NCBI GenBank assembly: GCA_022820485.1
Contig: JAJEFJ010000092.1
Span: 1 to 48,507 of the forward strand
Reading direction: 5' to 3'
DNA: 48,507 nucleotides
Source: Candidatus Latescibacterota bacterium
GTDB lineage: Bacteria; Latescibacterota; UBA2968; UBA8231
The position numbers and the translations under genes are program-made. The notes under the pieces were generated by a model. The model did not search any database and was not told the DNA's origin. It saw only the letters and a list, made by a program, of their open reading frames with translations. Position 1 is the stretch's first letter, and every line of letters starts with the position of its first letter. Shown one piece after another: positions 32,458-41,307 of the stretch.

Positions 32458-33471
32458 CTAGGGCGTCGGTGCCCCCTCCGGCAGCAGCCCTTCCGCCTTC
32501 AGCTCTGCCCACAGAGCCGGCGGAATCGCCACCTGCATCACGCGCGCGTTGTCCTCCAACTCGGCCACCGACGCCGCGCCGGGCACCGCCGAAACCACCG
32601 CCTCGTGCCCAAAGGGAAATTGCAATGCCGCGGTCCGCAGTTCAACGCCGTGCCGGTCGCAGACGGCCTTGAGCGCCTTGGCCCGTTGCACCAGATGCTC
32701 AGGCGCGGGCAGGTAATCAAAAGACACCGGCTGGCTCAAATCGCGGACGAGGATGCCGCTGTTGTACGGCCCGCCCATAGTCAGCTTCACCTCGCGCTCG
32801 ACGCACAGCGGCAAAAACTCGGGCAGCGCCGACTGGTCCAGCAGCGTATAGCGCCCGGCCAGCAGGATGTAATCCAAATCAAAGCGTTCGACCATCCGCC
32901 CAGTGCGCTCCCATTCGTTCATGCCCATGCCGATGGCCTTGACCGTGCCGGTCGCCCGCAATTCGACCGCAGCCTCCAGCGCCTCGATAAAGTCCTCGTC
33001 GGTGTGCTGCCCCTTGAAATCGCTGTCGTGGACAAAGAAAATATCCACCGCCGCCAATCCCAGCCGTTCCAAACTCGAATCGAGCGAGGCCCGCAGACCC
33101 TCGGCGCTAAAGTCAAAATCGTAGCCGTAATGCGGAATCCCGTCTTCGCTGTAAGGTTCCAAATCGTCCGGGTTTTCAGGTCGCAACACCCGCGATCCCT
33201 TGGTCGAGATGGCAAATGACTCGCGCGGAAACTCGCCGAGCACCCGCCCATAGCGCACCTCGCTGCGCCCATCGCCGTACATCGGCGCGGTATCAAAATA
33301 GCGCACGCCCATTTCATAGGCCCGGCGGATAATGGCTAACGCCTCGTCGTAGGCGCTGCCCACAAAAATCCCGTCGGCTAAGACCATTCCGCCCAACGGC
33401 GCGCCGCCCAACCCCAGCCGCGTCACCTCCACGCCCGTATTGCCAATCGCTACTTTCTCAAAAGGATCCAT
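32458..33471 (-). CDS. Aldo/keto reductase, L-fucose/aldose dehydrogenase-like
   Basis: About 337 residues of an aldo/keto reductase resembling D-threo-aldose 1-dehydrogenase (L-fucose dehydrogenase). Numbered from the upstream GTG at 33477, the catalytic tetrad is Asp62 and Tyr67 (YFDTAPMYG), Lys93 (STKGSR) and His150 (FFVHDSD). ATG 33471 is favoured over the GTG because GGAG precedes it by 5 bases. The GTG itself overlaps the amidohydrolase stop. The pairing with a lactonase-like gene suggests oxidation of a sugar to a lactone, which the neighbour then opens. L-fucose is the best-known substrate for this pair. Confidence 0.82.
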   Translation of the reverse strand: MDPFEKVAIGNTGVEVTRLGLGGAPLGGMVLADGIFVGSAYDEALAIIRRAYEMGVRYFDTAPMYGDGRSEVRYGRVLGEFPRESFAISTKGSRVLRPENPDDLEPYSEDGIPHYGYDFDFSAEGLRASLDSSLERLGLAAVDIFFVHDSDFKGQHTDEDFIEALEAAVELRATGTVKAIGMGMNEWERTGRMVERFDLDYILLAGRYTLLDQSALPEFLPLCVEREVKLTMGGPYNSGILVRDLSQPVSFDYLPAPEHLVQRAKALKAVCDRHGVELRTAALQFPFGHEAVVSAVPGAASVAELEDNARVMQVAIPPALWAELKAEGLLPEGAPTP

Positions 33472-33473
33472 AC

Positions 33474-34370
33474 TCACTCCAGTCCGTAGAGCCGCTCGGC
33501 ATTGCCAGAGAGCAACTTAGCCTGCTCTTCCTCCGGCCTCCCGGAGACGATCTCCCGCAGCGCCGCCACCCACGCCCCCAAACTCGCCCCAAAGTTGCAC
33601 ACCGGCCAGTCGCCGCCGAACACCACCCGGTCCGGCCCAAAGCTGTCCAAGCAGTGATTGACCGTCGGTGCCAATGTGTCGGCATTCCACCCTGCGGGTG
33701 CCCGGGCGACGATCCCGGATATTTTGCAGACTACGTGTTCCCGCGCGCCCAATGTGGCTATATCGCGCTGCCACTGCTCTTTGGTGTGGCTAAACGGGTT
33801 GGCCGGATCGTGCTCCGCCGCGCCGTTGACGATTTGCGGGTCGGCGTTGCCGCAGTGATCGACGATGAAAAGCGTATTCGGACACTGATCCACCAAGCCG
33901 ACCGCATCCCCCAACTCGCCCGGCCGCAGGCACAGATCAAAGCTCATGCCGATCTCTCCCAGGTACTGCACGTCCCGGACGAAACCCTCCTGCAAACAAT
34001 GACCCGGCTCGGCGTCGGGCACGTGCAACACCTGCCGCACCCCCTTGATAGCGTCCTCGTCCTTAAAGCGGTCGATATAAGCGCGGAAACCCTCCTCCCC
34101 CGGACTGCCCCCGATCACCGCCCCAGCCATTGGATTGTCGTCGCCCCTGCACAGGCCAGCGACAAACTCCGCTTCCGCAATGTGCTGCTCAGCGGCGACA
34201 TCGACTTCCATATAAATGGTGCGGGCAATACCAGCCCCGGCACCCGCTGCCAAGTAATCGCTCATCAAGTAATTTTTCCGCAGTGGGTCCATTCCCTCGC
34301 TCTCCAGCCACGGCAGCGCGAACTGCGCCAAATTCCACATGTGTTGATGCGTATCGACGATGGGTAGCAT
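33474..34370 (-). CDS. Amidohydrolase 2 / fuconolactonase-like hydrolase
   Basis: A 298-residue amidohydrolase-2 family protein, the group that includes L-fucono-1,5-lactonase. Metal-site residues are His8 and His10 (VDTHQHMWNL), His172 (IVDHCGNAD) and Asp254 (FGGDWPVCN). AAGGA precedes ATG 34370. It is translationally coupled to the aldo/keto reductase, consistent with a dehydrogenase-lactonase module of the oxidative fucose route. The restriction-modification genes lie immediately upstream on the same strand (41-base gap). Confidence 0.85.
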   Translation of the reverse strand: MLPIVDTHQHMWNLAQFALPWLESEGMDPLRKNYLMSDYLAAGAGAGIARTIYMEVDVAAEQHIAEAEFVAGLCRGDDNPMAGAVIGGSPGEEGFRAYIDRFKDEDAIKGVRQVLHVPDAEPGHCLQEGFVRDVQYLGEIGMSFDLCLRPGELGDAVGLVDQCPNTLFIVDHCGNADPQIVNGAAEHDPANPFSHTKEQWQRDIATLGAREHVVCKISGIVARAPAGWNADTLAPTVNHCLDSFGPDRVVFGGDWPVCNFGASLGAWVAALREIVSGRPEEEQAKLLSGNAERLYGLE

Positions 34371-34411
34371 AATCCTTCCTTATCTATGAGAGACCTGTGA
34401 TTTATCTTTCA

Positions 34412-35908
34412 CTATTCACACTTCAACGGTGCGAAGACCGCTTCCATCCACTCCGGCAACTCTCCGTTCGCCTCCAACGAGTGGATGGCTTCGGCAACTT
34501 TCTCCTTGGGTATGGTGTCGAAGAAAGCCGCCGTGGGTACTAGGGCGTCATTCAAATCATTGGGTTCAAACTTGTCTAGTGCCCGACCGTATTGACGCAT
34601 AGAGCGAGCTACGATCTGCCTCCCTGTTTGCGACGAAAAATAAAGAAACAAGTACTCTACGTATGCGGCACCCAACAGGTTAGGTTGGAATCCATGATAG
34701 CAAGTCAAGTTCAACGCCTTGGTCTTGTTTAATACGACCTTGTAGCCATCGCGCGAGAACACGCCGAACAAAAGGGGCGACGGGCTTCGAGCCTCTGTTT
34801 TGTACCACGGCGTTCTATTTTTCGTCAGAAATCGCTCGTGATAGCCCTCGCTCTCCCCAAACCGGATGTAATCCGCAGCGGCTTTGGAAAGATTGCCACT
34901 GACCGAGAACAAGAAGACGGGGTTATCCGCAAAATCCGCATCCCGAAAAACGGCTGTTCTAATCTGCGAACTCTTGGCGATGCAGGGCACGTATTCGGTC
35001 GTGCTAAGGCATCTTGTCGATACATTGGTAGAATTTAGGACGAAGAACGCATTTGCTCCTGTAGCAATGCCGCGGCTAAACTTTCCAAAGTGTGCGAGCG
35101 TGGTCGTTTTCTGGTGATCGACGCTGAACGCTGTCCCTTGAAAGTGAGGCAGCCACTTGGCCTGCGGATCCAATGCCGAGCGAGGAACTTCAGCAACTGG
35201 TTGCAGACTCTCGAATGCGGTAAGCTCGTCTATAGATTGCAGACGGAAAAACTGGACATCGGTATGGTAAACCGCTCTATCGTATAAAATGATGCCCACA
35301 GACGTGGTGGCATCCGGGAAAATGTCTTTCTCGCAATCGAAGCTGATAATGCTGCACAAGTGCCCGGATTCAACAAGTTTTTGCTTTACCAACGTGCCGT
35401 ATCCCGCGTTCAAGAACTCAAGCGGCATGATATACGCCAAGCGACCACGCTCAGAAAGTTCAGAAAGTGACTTGAGTAGAAAGGCCGAAGCGGTGTTCAT
35501 ATATCCAGAGAGCTTGATGCCGAGATTTTTCTTAAACCCTCTAATGACTACATCCCTATTAAGAAACTTCTGAAAGCGCATGTACGGCGGGTTACAAACG
35601 ATATTAGCGTATTGGCCTCCCCAAGAAAGCAAATAGTCTTCAATTGCAACAAAATCCGCGCGTTCCCCTGTGTCTCGCTCCCAGAACTCGACGATGGTAG
35701 CATCCACTTCACACCCTGTGAACTGAACGTCAGCGAGATCATCAAGCGCCGCTCGAAACGCCCCCAATCCAAACGCCGGATCAAATACCGTATTCGCCTC
35801 CGAATCCAGTACCCAATCCGCCATAAAAGAAGCCACTGCATCTGGAGTAAAAAACTGCCCAAACCGCTTCTGATGCTTCTCGCCAACCACTTGAAGGTAA
35901 TCAGACAT
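34412..35908 (-). CDS. N6-adenine DNA methyltransferase (restriction-modification)
   Basis: A 498-residue adenine-specific DNA methyltransferase. Started at ATG 35908, it shows QFFTP (18-22), SAM motif I VFDPAFGLGAF (41-51) and catalytic motif IV NPPY (106-109). The C-terminal 250 residues probably hold the target-recognition domain. The ATG overlaps the endonuclease stop by 8 bases (35901-35908), and the upstream ATG at 35962 lies inside the endonuclease gene. Base composition is more A+T-rich than the surrounding catabolic genes, which suggests acquisition by transfer. It would protect host DNA from the adjacent nuclease. Confidence 0.9.
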   Translation of the reverse strand: MSDYLQVVGEKHQKRFGQFFTPDAVASFMADWVLDSEANTVFDPAFGLGAFRAALDDLADVQFTGCEVDATIVEFWERDTGERADFVAIEDYLLSWGGQYANIVCNPPYMRFQKFLNRDVVIRGFKKNLGIKLSGYMNTASAFLLKSLSELSERGRLAYIMPLEFLNAGYGTLVKQKLVESGHLCSIISFDCEKDIFPDATTSVGIILYDRAVYHTDVQFFRLQSIDELTAFESLQPVAEVPRSALDPQAKWLPHFQGTAFSVDHQKTTTLAHFGKFSRGIATGANAFFVLNSTNVSTRCLSTTEYVPCIAKSSQIRTAVFRDADFADNPVFLFSVSGNLSKAAADYIRFGESEGYHERFLTKNRTPWYKTEARSPSPLLFGVFSRDGYKVVLNKTKALNLTCYHGFQPNLLGAAYVEYLFLYFSSQTGRQIVARSMRQYGRALDKFEPNDLNDALVPTAAFFDTIPKEKVAEAIHSLEANGELPEWMEAVFAPLKCE

Positions 35909-36968
35909 GACCAATAATCTCTTGTTCAAAAATGCTGGGATCAAGATATCCGCGACCTCCATGGAACGTTACGTAAAAAAGAAGCCTTCCTCGATCTAGC
36001 TCCTTCAGTGCAGAGCAATGTTCTGGCATATCAATACGCCCCAATATTTCTTTACCCACTTGAACATCGATTTTTATAGTAGTCTTTCTTTGATTTTTTT
36101 CATCTTCTTCTATAGAGAAAATGTTTCCTTCATTTCTCGAATCAGAAGTAATCGAGAGAATATTTTCAAATGAAATGACGTAGGCTTTATCAAAAAAAAC
36201 TTGGAGATAGAAGTGTTTCACACCAAAGTGCTGTATCCAGCGATTCACGAGTGCCAAATCTTCAAGTTTAGGAGTTATGCTCAGATAGTCTCTCTTGTGC
36301 AATATTTTGATCTGAGCTTTCAAACATTTCAATTGCTCTCTAAGGCGTATCAGATCTGCCGATGAATACCATGATGCGGTGCGAAAGTCGAGTTCGTGGA
36401 AAGTCTCGCTTGTTGCATTTCTAATCATACAATGCAGTACTGGTCTCTTCTCTAAGAGCAGACTAGATAATGGCTCTTGCATCAATTCGCCCTGGATCCT
36501 GCTACACTCCGCTTCTGCTTTTCGGATGCGATTATCCATAAAAGAAGCATACTGATTCGCAAGAAAACTGCTAGATCGAACCTCGATAGCCGCAATTGCT
36601 TTTCGGACAATATCATCATCGATATCCAAGCAATCAGTATCCGGAGCGTCAGATCGTCTAAAAATTAAAATATCCGGCTTCTTGCCTATATTATTTAGTT
36701 CATCTTGGTATTTTAAATAGAATTCTTCAAATCCTGGCTCACCTGCTGCAAGGTCGTCAGAACGTCCGTATTGTACCGCGCGGTACTCCGTAGAATGTGT
36801 ATTCACTGCATTGAGTACAATTTGCTCTGCCCAATCGCCTTGTTCCTTGTTTGTCAGAAAATTCGAATTCGCCATGGTCGGAAATCTTCCCTTTAATTGA
36901 ATATCTGTATCAATCTCAATAGGAAAAGAGCTTATAAGGGAAGCGATTGTGTCCCTATACGTCATCAT
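35901..36968 (-). CDS. Type II restriction endonuclease, PD-(D/E)XK-like
   Basis: A 355-residue protein upstream of and overlapping the adenine methyltransferase. FLTNKEQGDWAEQIVLNAVN (37-56), YGRSDDL (67-73), KKPDILIF (Asp99) and AAIEVRSSSF (Glu129, Arg131) form a PD-(D/E)XK-like core with Arg where Lys is usual. The overall pattern reminds me of AccI-type enzymes, but this needs a database comparison. The gene is clearly A+T-rich compared with its neighbours. Its ATG lies inside the last codons of the oligogalacturonate lyase gene (14-base overlap), so it is probably translated from the catabolic mRNA. No controller protein gene is seen. Confidence 0.78.
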   Translation of the reverse strand: MMTYRDTIASLISSFPIEIDTDIQLKGRFPTMANSNFLTNKEQGDWAEQIVLNAVNTHSTEYRAVQYGRSDDLAAGEPGFEEFYLKYQDELNNIGKKPDILIFRRSDAPDTDCLDIDDDIVRKAIAAIEVRSSSFLANQYASFMDNRIRKAEAECSRIQGELMQEPLSSLLLEKRPVLHCMIRNATSETFHELDFRTASWYSSADLIRLREQLKCLKAQIKILHKRDYLSITPKLEDLALVNRWIQHFGVKHFYLQVFFDKAYVISFENILSITSDSRNEGNIFSIEEDEKNQRKTTIKIDVQVGKEILGRIDMPEHCSALKELDRGRLLFYVTFHGGRGYLDPSIFEQEIIGHV

Positions 36969-38082
36969 AATTAATATCTCCTCGTGTTAACTCATCTGGC
37001 AACCTGCACTCGTACACCTGCGCCCACCCGCTCCTATCCGACGCAAAGACCACATAGCGTCCATCCGGCGAAAAATTCGGATGCGGATGTGTGTGCTGCG
37101 GCGCATAGACCTCAACCGGGCCGTCGTCGTACGGACAGTGGTCAGTATTCCAGTGTTTGCCCTCGTTGCTCGACTGAGACAGGCAGAGCAGTTGCGGCGC
37201 ACCGACCCCGTCGTTGGGATCAAATACCTGCAAGCCGCTATCGGGAAACGTCGTATCTGCCACCATCCGCGCGCCGTCACGGCTGACCATCGGATGCCAA
37301 GCGTTGAACGAACAGACCGGCCGCACGGCCCCGGTATCGACATCGACGCCGATAACCCCGTGCGGCCAGCGCGTCGTCAACAGCTCGCGCTTGCGCGGAT
37401 GCCAGGTCTCGTGGACAATCCACTCGTTCCCCTCGCGCGCATACGCCAGCCGATGGTCGCTGCCGTCCCGATTTACCACCCACATCCGCTCGTAGTACGG
37501 CCCGGCGTAGCGCAACAGCGAACTGTCGTTGGGATGAAATTCTGGATGGCCAATCGAATCCCGTTCCACGATCACTTCATTTTCACCATTGCGGGTGTCA
37601 ATCACCACCAAGCGCGCCACAGCGTCCATCTTCACCGGCACCGCCCACCACTGATCGTCGTAACTAAGCGCCGTCGTCCCCATCGCCGCTGCGACCATGC
37701 CTTTTTCGCGCATGGCCTCGGTGGCGAAAGAAGCCAACTGCTCTTCTTGGCAGGTCTCGGTATCCACCCGCCAAGCCCCTTGCCCATCGGTGAAATAGAC
37801 ATAGCAGCCATCGTGCGACGGCGCAATCGAAAACTCGGCCAGTCCCTCGTGCTCGGTTAGCTGCAACAACTGACCGGAATCGCGCAACTCCAGAAAAAGT
37901 TCCGGCCGGCCCGTGCGGTGCGAGACAAACACCAGATGCTGCATCGCGTCGTCGTACGCGGGAATATAATAGAACGGATGGTGGTGGATTGACGGATGCG
38001 CCGTAATCTGACGGACTTCGGCCCCCGTCTGTGCGTCGCGCAAAGTCCGCGACTCGGGCGGATAAATCGCACCTCGTCCCAC
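36955..38082 (-). CDS. Oligogalacturonate lyase-like beta-propeller (PL22-like)
   Basis: A 375-residue beta-propeller protein resembling oligogalacturonate lyase (PL22), the cytoplasmic enzyme that splits pectin-derived oligogalacturonides. Landmarks are ITAHPSIHHHPFYYIPAYDD (about 25-44), WIVHETWHPRKREL, HTHPHPNFSPDGRYVVFASD and the His-rich loops expected to bind metal. There is no signal peptide. The start is GTG, 2 bases after the upstream Gfo/Idh/MocA stop. It is in the operon with the dehydrogenase and the DapA-like aldolase. A TolB-like propeller without lyase activity is the alternative. Confidence 0.8.
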   Translation of the reverse strand: MGRGAIYPPESRTLRDAQTGAEVRQITAHPSIHHHPFYYIPAYDDAMQHLVFVSHRTGRPELFLELRDSGQLLQLTEHEGLAEFSIAPSHDGCYVYFTDGQGAWRVDTETCQEEQLASFATEAMREKGMVAAAMGTTALSYDDQWWAVPVKMDAVARLVVIDTRNGENEVIVERDSIGHPEFHPNDSSLLRYAGPYYERMWVVNRDGSDHRLAYAREGNEWIVHETWHPRKRELLTTRWPHGVIGVDVDTGAVRPVCSFNAWHPMVSRDGARMVADTTFPDSGLQVFDPNDGVGAPQLLCLSQSSNEGKHWNTDHCPYDDGPVEVYAPQHTHPHPNFSPDGRYVVFASDRSGWAQVYECRLPDELTRGDINYDDV

Positions 38083-38084
38083 GG

Positions 38085-39365
38085 TCAGGGCCGGGCGTAA
38101 TCGACCGACATCATGCCTTCTACGTCCATTGGATCGATGCCGTACTGTTTGGTGAGACTCTGGTGCTGCGGAGCGTCCGCGGCCGCCTCGTCGGCCAATG
38201 GCAGGGCCACCCGCTGCCCCTCGTTCTGCGCCGACAAATCGCAGGCCACGTTCATCACCAGCGACATCAACGCGTCTTCGTCGTCGAACTCGCTCTGCTG
38301 CACCCCCCGCACGGCGAGCGCAAAGTCGGCAATGTGGCTCATGGCCGACGCGCCGTAGTCCTTGCGCAGATTCGAATACGCATTGGTGCGGAAGGGATTT
38401 TCGTATTCGATCCGGCCTAGGCTGGTGTCGGCATAGCTCCGGGTCCAGCTATGGCCGTCGTCCTCGTCGATGACATCGACGATCTCGTCGGCAATCGAGC
38501 GAATCGTCTCCACTCCGTGCTCGGGATCAACCCCAGCATCCGAACAGCGCCGAAGCTGCATCTTGGCGATCGTAAAGCCCCCTTTGCTTGCTCCCACTCC
38601 CGGATCCTGCGCCCGATAGAGCAGCGTCCCCCGCTCGCCCTGCCATTCGGTGTACCCAGGCCGCGGATGCCGCCCCAACCAGCCTTTGCCATTGGCGAGC
38701 TGATCGGCGACCATCTCGCCAGCGGCAAAGCCGAAGTAATGCGCCGTGAAGTGCTCGCCACTGTGAAAGCGGTGTGGCATCGAGCGGAAGGACGGCGTCT
38801 CCATCGAATGCCCAATGGCCTGCGCCCACACCGGATGGCCAAAAAAGCGCACCCAGCGCGAGTTGTTGTGATACCCGGTGTGGTCGGCGTAGCTGAAGAT
38901 GCGGCCAATGCGGCCGATAAATCCACTGTCCTTCACCGTCAGGGCGAAGCGGTCGCAGGCAAAGCGGAAGAAGTTTTCCGCCACGCGCACCACCACCCCC
39001 TGTTCGCGCGCCACCCGGATCATCTCCCGCGCTTGGGCTATCAAATTGCACCAAGAGGTCTCGCACATGTTGTGGATGCCGTGGCTCGACAGGTAGATCG
39101 AATACGCGTAGTGCGACGGCATCGGCGTGACGACCAATGCTGCCTCGGCAATCCCGTCTTTGACCAACTCGCGCACGTCGTAATAAGCCCGCGCACCGAG
39201 CGCGGCAGCCACCCGGTCGCAATGCTCCTGGACCGGATCGACGCAGGCCACCACTTCGACCCAATCTTTGAGTGCCGGCAGCAAAGGCTGATAGGTGGTG
39301 CTGGCGCGGTTGCCCGTGCCGATCAGGGCGACTTTTACTGGATCATCTAATTGGGGAACTTCCAT
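38085..39365 (-). CDS. Gfo/Idh/MocA family oxidoreductase (3)
   Basis: A 426-residue NAD(P)-dependent oxidoreductase. The Rossmann motif is ALIGTGNRASTTYQPL (about 13-28). The usual EKP is replaced by CETSW (NMCETSWCN, about 99-107). The C-terminal half is long, with RFHSGEHFTAHYFGF and AFALAVRG-like helices. It lies between the DapA-like gene (15-base gap) and the PL22-like lyase (2-base gap) and is probably co-transcribed with them. A role in oxidising or reducing uronic-acid intermediates is inference from that position. Confidence 0.88.
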   Translation of the reverse strand: MEVPQLDDPVKVALIGTGNRASTTYQPLLPALKDWVEVVACVDPVQEHCDRVAAALGARAYYDVRELVKDGIAEAALVVTPMPSHYAYSIYLSSHGIHNMCETSWCNLIAQAREMIRVAREQGVVVRVAENFFRFACDRFALTVKDSGFIGRIGRIFSYADHTGYHNNSRWVRFFGHPVWAQAIGHSMETPSFRSMPHRFHSGEHFTAHYFGFAAGEMVADQLANGKGWLGRHPRPGYTEWQGERGTLLYRAQDPGVGASKGGFTIAKMQLRRCSDAGVDPEHGVETIRSIADEIVDVIDEDDGHSWTRSYADTSLGRIEYENPFRTNAYSNLRKDYGASAMSHIADFALAVRGVQQSEFDDEDALMSLVMNVACDLSAQNEGQRVALPLADEAAADAPQHQSLTKQYGIDPMDVEGMMSVDYARP

Positions 39366-39380
39366 GACAGACCTTCTCTT

Positions 39381-40340
39381 TTATTTGCGGACGCACTCGT
39401 AACCAAGCGCCTCCAACCCCTGCCGAATGCCCTCGATCTCCGCCGGTGCCAAGTCCCGCAGGGGCCGCCGCATCTTCGGCGAGGGGAACTTGCCCAGCAG
39501 CCAGCGGGCGCACTTCATGCGCTGATGCGCGCTCGACGACGGCTCGCCAAAAGCATAGACGATGCGATTGAGCGGCTCGACCTTTTTCTGCACCTTCTTG
39601 GCCCCAGCCAAATCCCCGTCCAACGCCCGCTGCACCAACTCGACGATCAGTTCGGGCACAAAACCAGCAAAGCCGACCAGCGCCCCATCAGCCGCCTCCA
39701 ACAAACTGGGCAGCAAAAACTCGTCGTGGCAAGTGATGATCGTCACATCCGCATTGACCTTTTTCAACTCTTGGTAGTCGTAGAGCCAGCGGCTCATATC
39801 GCGAGTGCCCATCTTGATACACTTGACTCGGGGAATCTGCACTAGCTCCTTCATCTCGTCGAGCGTATAACCGGCCTTGGTCCACGCCGGATACTGATGC
39901 ACCACAATGTCAATCCCGGCCGAGGCCACATCCTCAAAAAAGCCCACCGCCGTCTGACTCGACCGGCCAAAGCGCAACCAGTGGTGCGGCGGCATCAACA
40001 AGATCGCATCGGCCCCAGCTTCCTTGTCCGCCAGCGCGTGGTCAATGCCCTCCAAGCTGCCCTCGACCGACACGCCGGAGATCGTCTTCACCGCGCGCCC
40101 AGCAGCCTTGACCGTCTCGGCCACAATCTGCGTCACCCGATTGCGCTCGGACGAACGCAGCGACATGATCTCGCCAGTATGGCCATTGCAGGTCAAGCCA
40201 TCGACGCCATCGACCGCAGCTAATTCGGCGATATAGTCCCGCAACCCTTCTTCGTCAATCGACTCGTCGGCGTGAAAGGGACACAAGGTCGCGGGGAACA
40301 CACCCGCCCAAGGGTGATCCCGCCAAGCAGTAGCAGACAT
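39381..40340 (-). CDS. DapA-family aldolase/lyase
   Basis: A 319-residue Schiff-base aldolase of the dihydrodipicolinate synthase/N-acetylneuraminate lyase family. The catalytic pair is Tyr150 (IVVHQYPAWT) and Lys176 (KCIKMGTRD), with the GHTGE loop (53-57) near the carboxylate site. AAGGAAA precedes ATG 40340. It is first in a run with a dehydrogenase and an oligogalacturonate lyase-like gene. A keto-deoxy-sugar-acid aldolase or dehydratase role is therefore more likely than lysine synthesis. This is inference. Confidence 0.88.
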   Translation of the reverse strand: MSATAWRDHPWAGVFPATLCPFHADESIDEEGLRDYIAELAAVDGVDGLTCNGHTGEIMSLRSSERNRVTQIVAETVKAAGRAVKTISGVSVEGSLEGIDHALADKEAGADAILLMPPHHWLRFGRSSQTAVGFFEDVASAGIDIVVHQYPAWTKAGYTLDEMKELVQIPRVKCIKMGTRDMSRWLYDYQELKKVNADVTIITCHDEFLLPSLLEAADGALVGFAGFVPELIVELVQRALDGDLAGAKKVQKKVEPLNRIVYAFGEPSSSAHQRMKCARWLLGKFPSPKMRRPLRDLAPAEIEGIRQGLEALGYECVRK

Positions 40341-40475
40341 AAGGTTTTCCTTTGGCTATGTGAGGCCGGGAATTAAGGGAGGCGCGCTTGGCCCGTCAAG
40401 CGGGCTGCGTTGCGTTAGGCGACAGAGCGGGCTAGATTAAATTATCACTTCTAACCCCCGGCACAGAGGACAGCA

Positions 40476-41093
40476 ATGGCCAAGGTATTTATTTATTGGG
40501 ACACCTCCAACATCTTCATCAGCGCCCAAGAGGCGGCGGCGGAACGGGAAGGCGAACAGGTGCGCTCGCGGATGCGCATTCACTTCCGCAACCTGCTGGC
40601 GTTGGCCCACGCCAATCGGCCCGTGCAGCACGCGGTCGCGGTCGGCTCCATTCCCCCGGAGATGCGCCAAGTGTGGAATCGCCTCGAAAACGAGGGCGTT
40701 ACCGTTGAATTGCTGGAGCGCGGCCAGGTACAAGGCGGCGAGCAGGGCGTCGATCAACTCTTGCAGACGCAGATGCTCCGCGACACTGTTGACTACAACG
40801 GCGACCCCGGCATCGCCGTGCTGCTGACCGGCGATGGCAGCGGCTTTGCCGACGGCGTCGGCTTTCACGCCGACCTAGAACGCATGCACGGCAAAGGCTG
40901 GCTCATTGAAGTGCTGTCGTGGCGCCACAGTTGCAATCGGCGGATGCGGGAATGGGCCGAAAATGTGGGCCGGTTTATCGCCCTAGACGATTACTACGAG
41001 AGTATCACCTTTCTGGAAGAGCCACTACCCGGCCGGCCGGTCGCCGAGCCGCGCTACGCGGTTCCGCTCAACCTTGAGCGAGACCCGCGCTGA
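40476..41093 (+). CDS. NYN-domain putative ribonuclease
   Basis: A 205-residue protein with a NYN (PIN-like) domain. MAKVFIYWDTSNIFISAQEA carries Asp9, the middle has LLQTQMLRDTVDYNG, and AVLLTGDGSGFADGV carries further acidic residues. The last 60 residues are less conserved. NYN proteins are metal-dependent RNases, sometimes in RNA processing or defence. It starts 135 bases from the divergent DapA-like gene and stands alone. No SAM or zinc partner domain is seen. Confidence 0.82.
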   Translation: MAKVFIYWDTSNIFISAQEAAAEREGEQVRSRMRIHFRNLLALAHANRPVQHAVAVGSIPPEMRQVWNRLENEGVTVELLERGQVQGGEQGVDQLLQTQMLRDTVDYNGDPGIAVLLTGDGSGFADGVGFHADLERMHGKGWLIEVLSWRHSCNRRMREWAENVGRFIALDDYYESITFLEEPLPGRPVAEPRYAVPLNLERDPR

Positions 41094-41159
41094 GAAGTCT
41101 TACAACGGCAACGTATCCGCAGATAAACGCAGATATAGCAGTCCTAAATCATTCGCGAG

Positions 41160-41286
41160 ATAATCCGCAGACAGACGCAGAATTGTAGGGGCGCTCGCTC
41201 GCTCGCCCCTACCTTCAAGACGATTCGAGATACAGATCGTCTCGTTTCTACTATTCTGCGTCCATCTGCGCCCATCTGCGGATTAT
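41160..41286. repeat. Composite TCTGCG inverted repeat (MITE-like)
   Basis: The left arm ATAATCCGCAGACAGACGCAGAAT (41160-41183, shown here by ends ATAATCCGCAG and CGCAGAAT) matches the right arm 41253-41286 in reverse complement. The right arm has one extra 10-base CCATCTGCGC unit. Inside are two smaller palindromes. The arrangement resembles a small non-autonomous element, but no target-site duplication can be confirmed. Confidence 0.6.
41185..41212. repeat. Palindromic intergenic repeat, copy B
   Basis: GTAGGGGCG at 41185-41193 and CGCCCCTAC at 41204-41212 form a 9-base stem around a CTCGCTCGCT core. The ends are the same as those of the 28-base palindromes at 24306-24333 and 46568-46595, and the length is identical. 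Confidence 0.7.
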
Positions 41287-41307
41287 CTTAGGAAGGAAGG
41301 CCCGCCC

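Larger units (their letters stand above)
41094..41307. other. Repeat-rich intergenic region
   Basis: This gap between the NYN gene and the enolase-superfamily gene has no coding region. It is built of nested repeats: TCCGCAGATAAACGCAGAT (from about 41116), a long inverted pair (41160-41183 and 41253-41286), a GTAGGGGCG/CGCCCCTAC palindrome (41185-41212), and a small GACGAT/ATCGTC hairpin between them. A strong GGAAGGAAGG ribosome site follows just before the next gene. Confidence 0.85.

Noticed and set aside
38451..39350. Plus-strand frame of about 300 codons
   Set aside because: It is antisense to the third Gfo/Idh/MocA gene, whose Rossmann and length are normal.
41114..41286. CRISPR-like array
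   Set aside because: The TCTGCG repeats are inverted and irregularly spaced, with no uniform spacers and no cas gene in the window.
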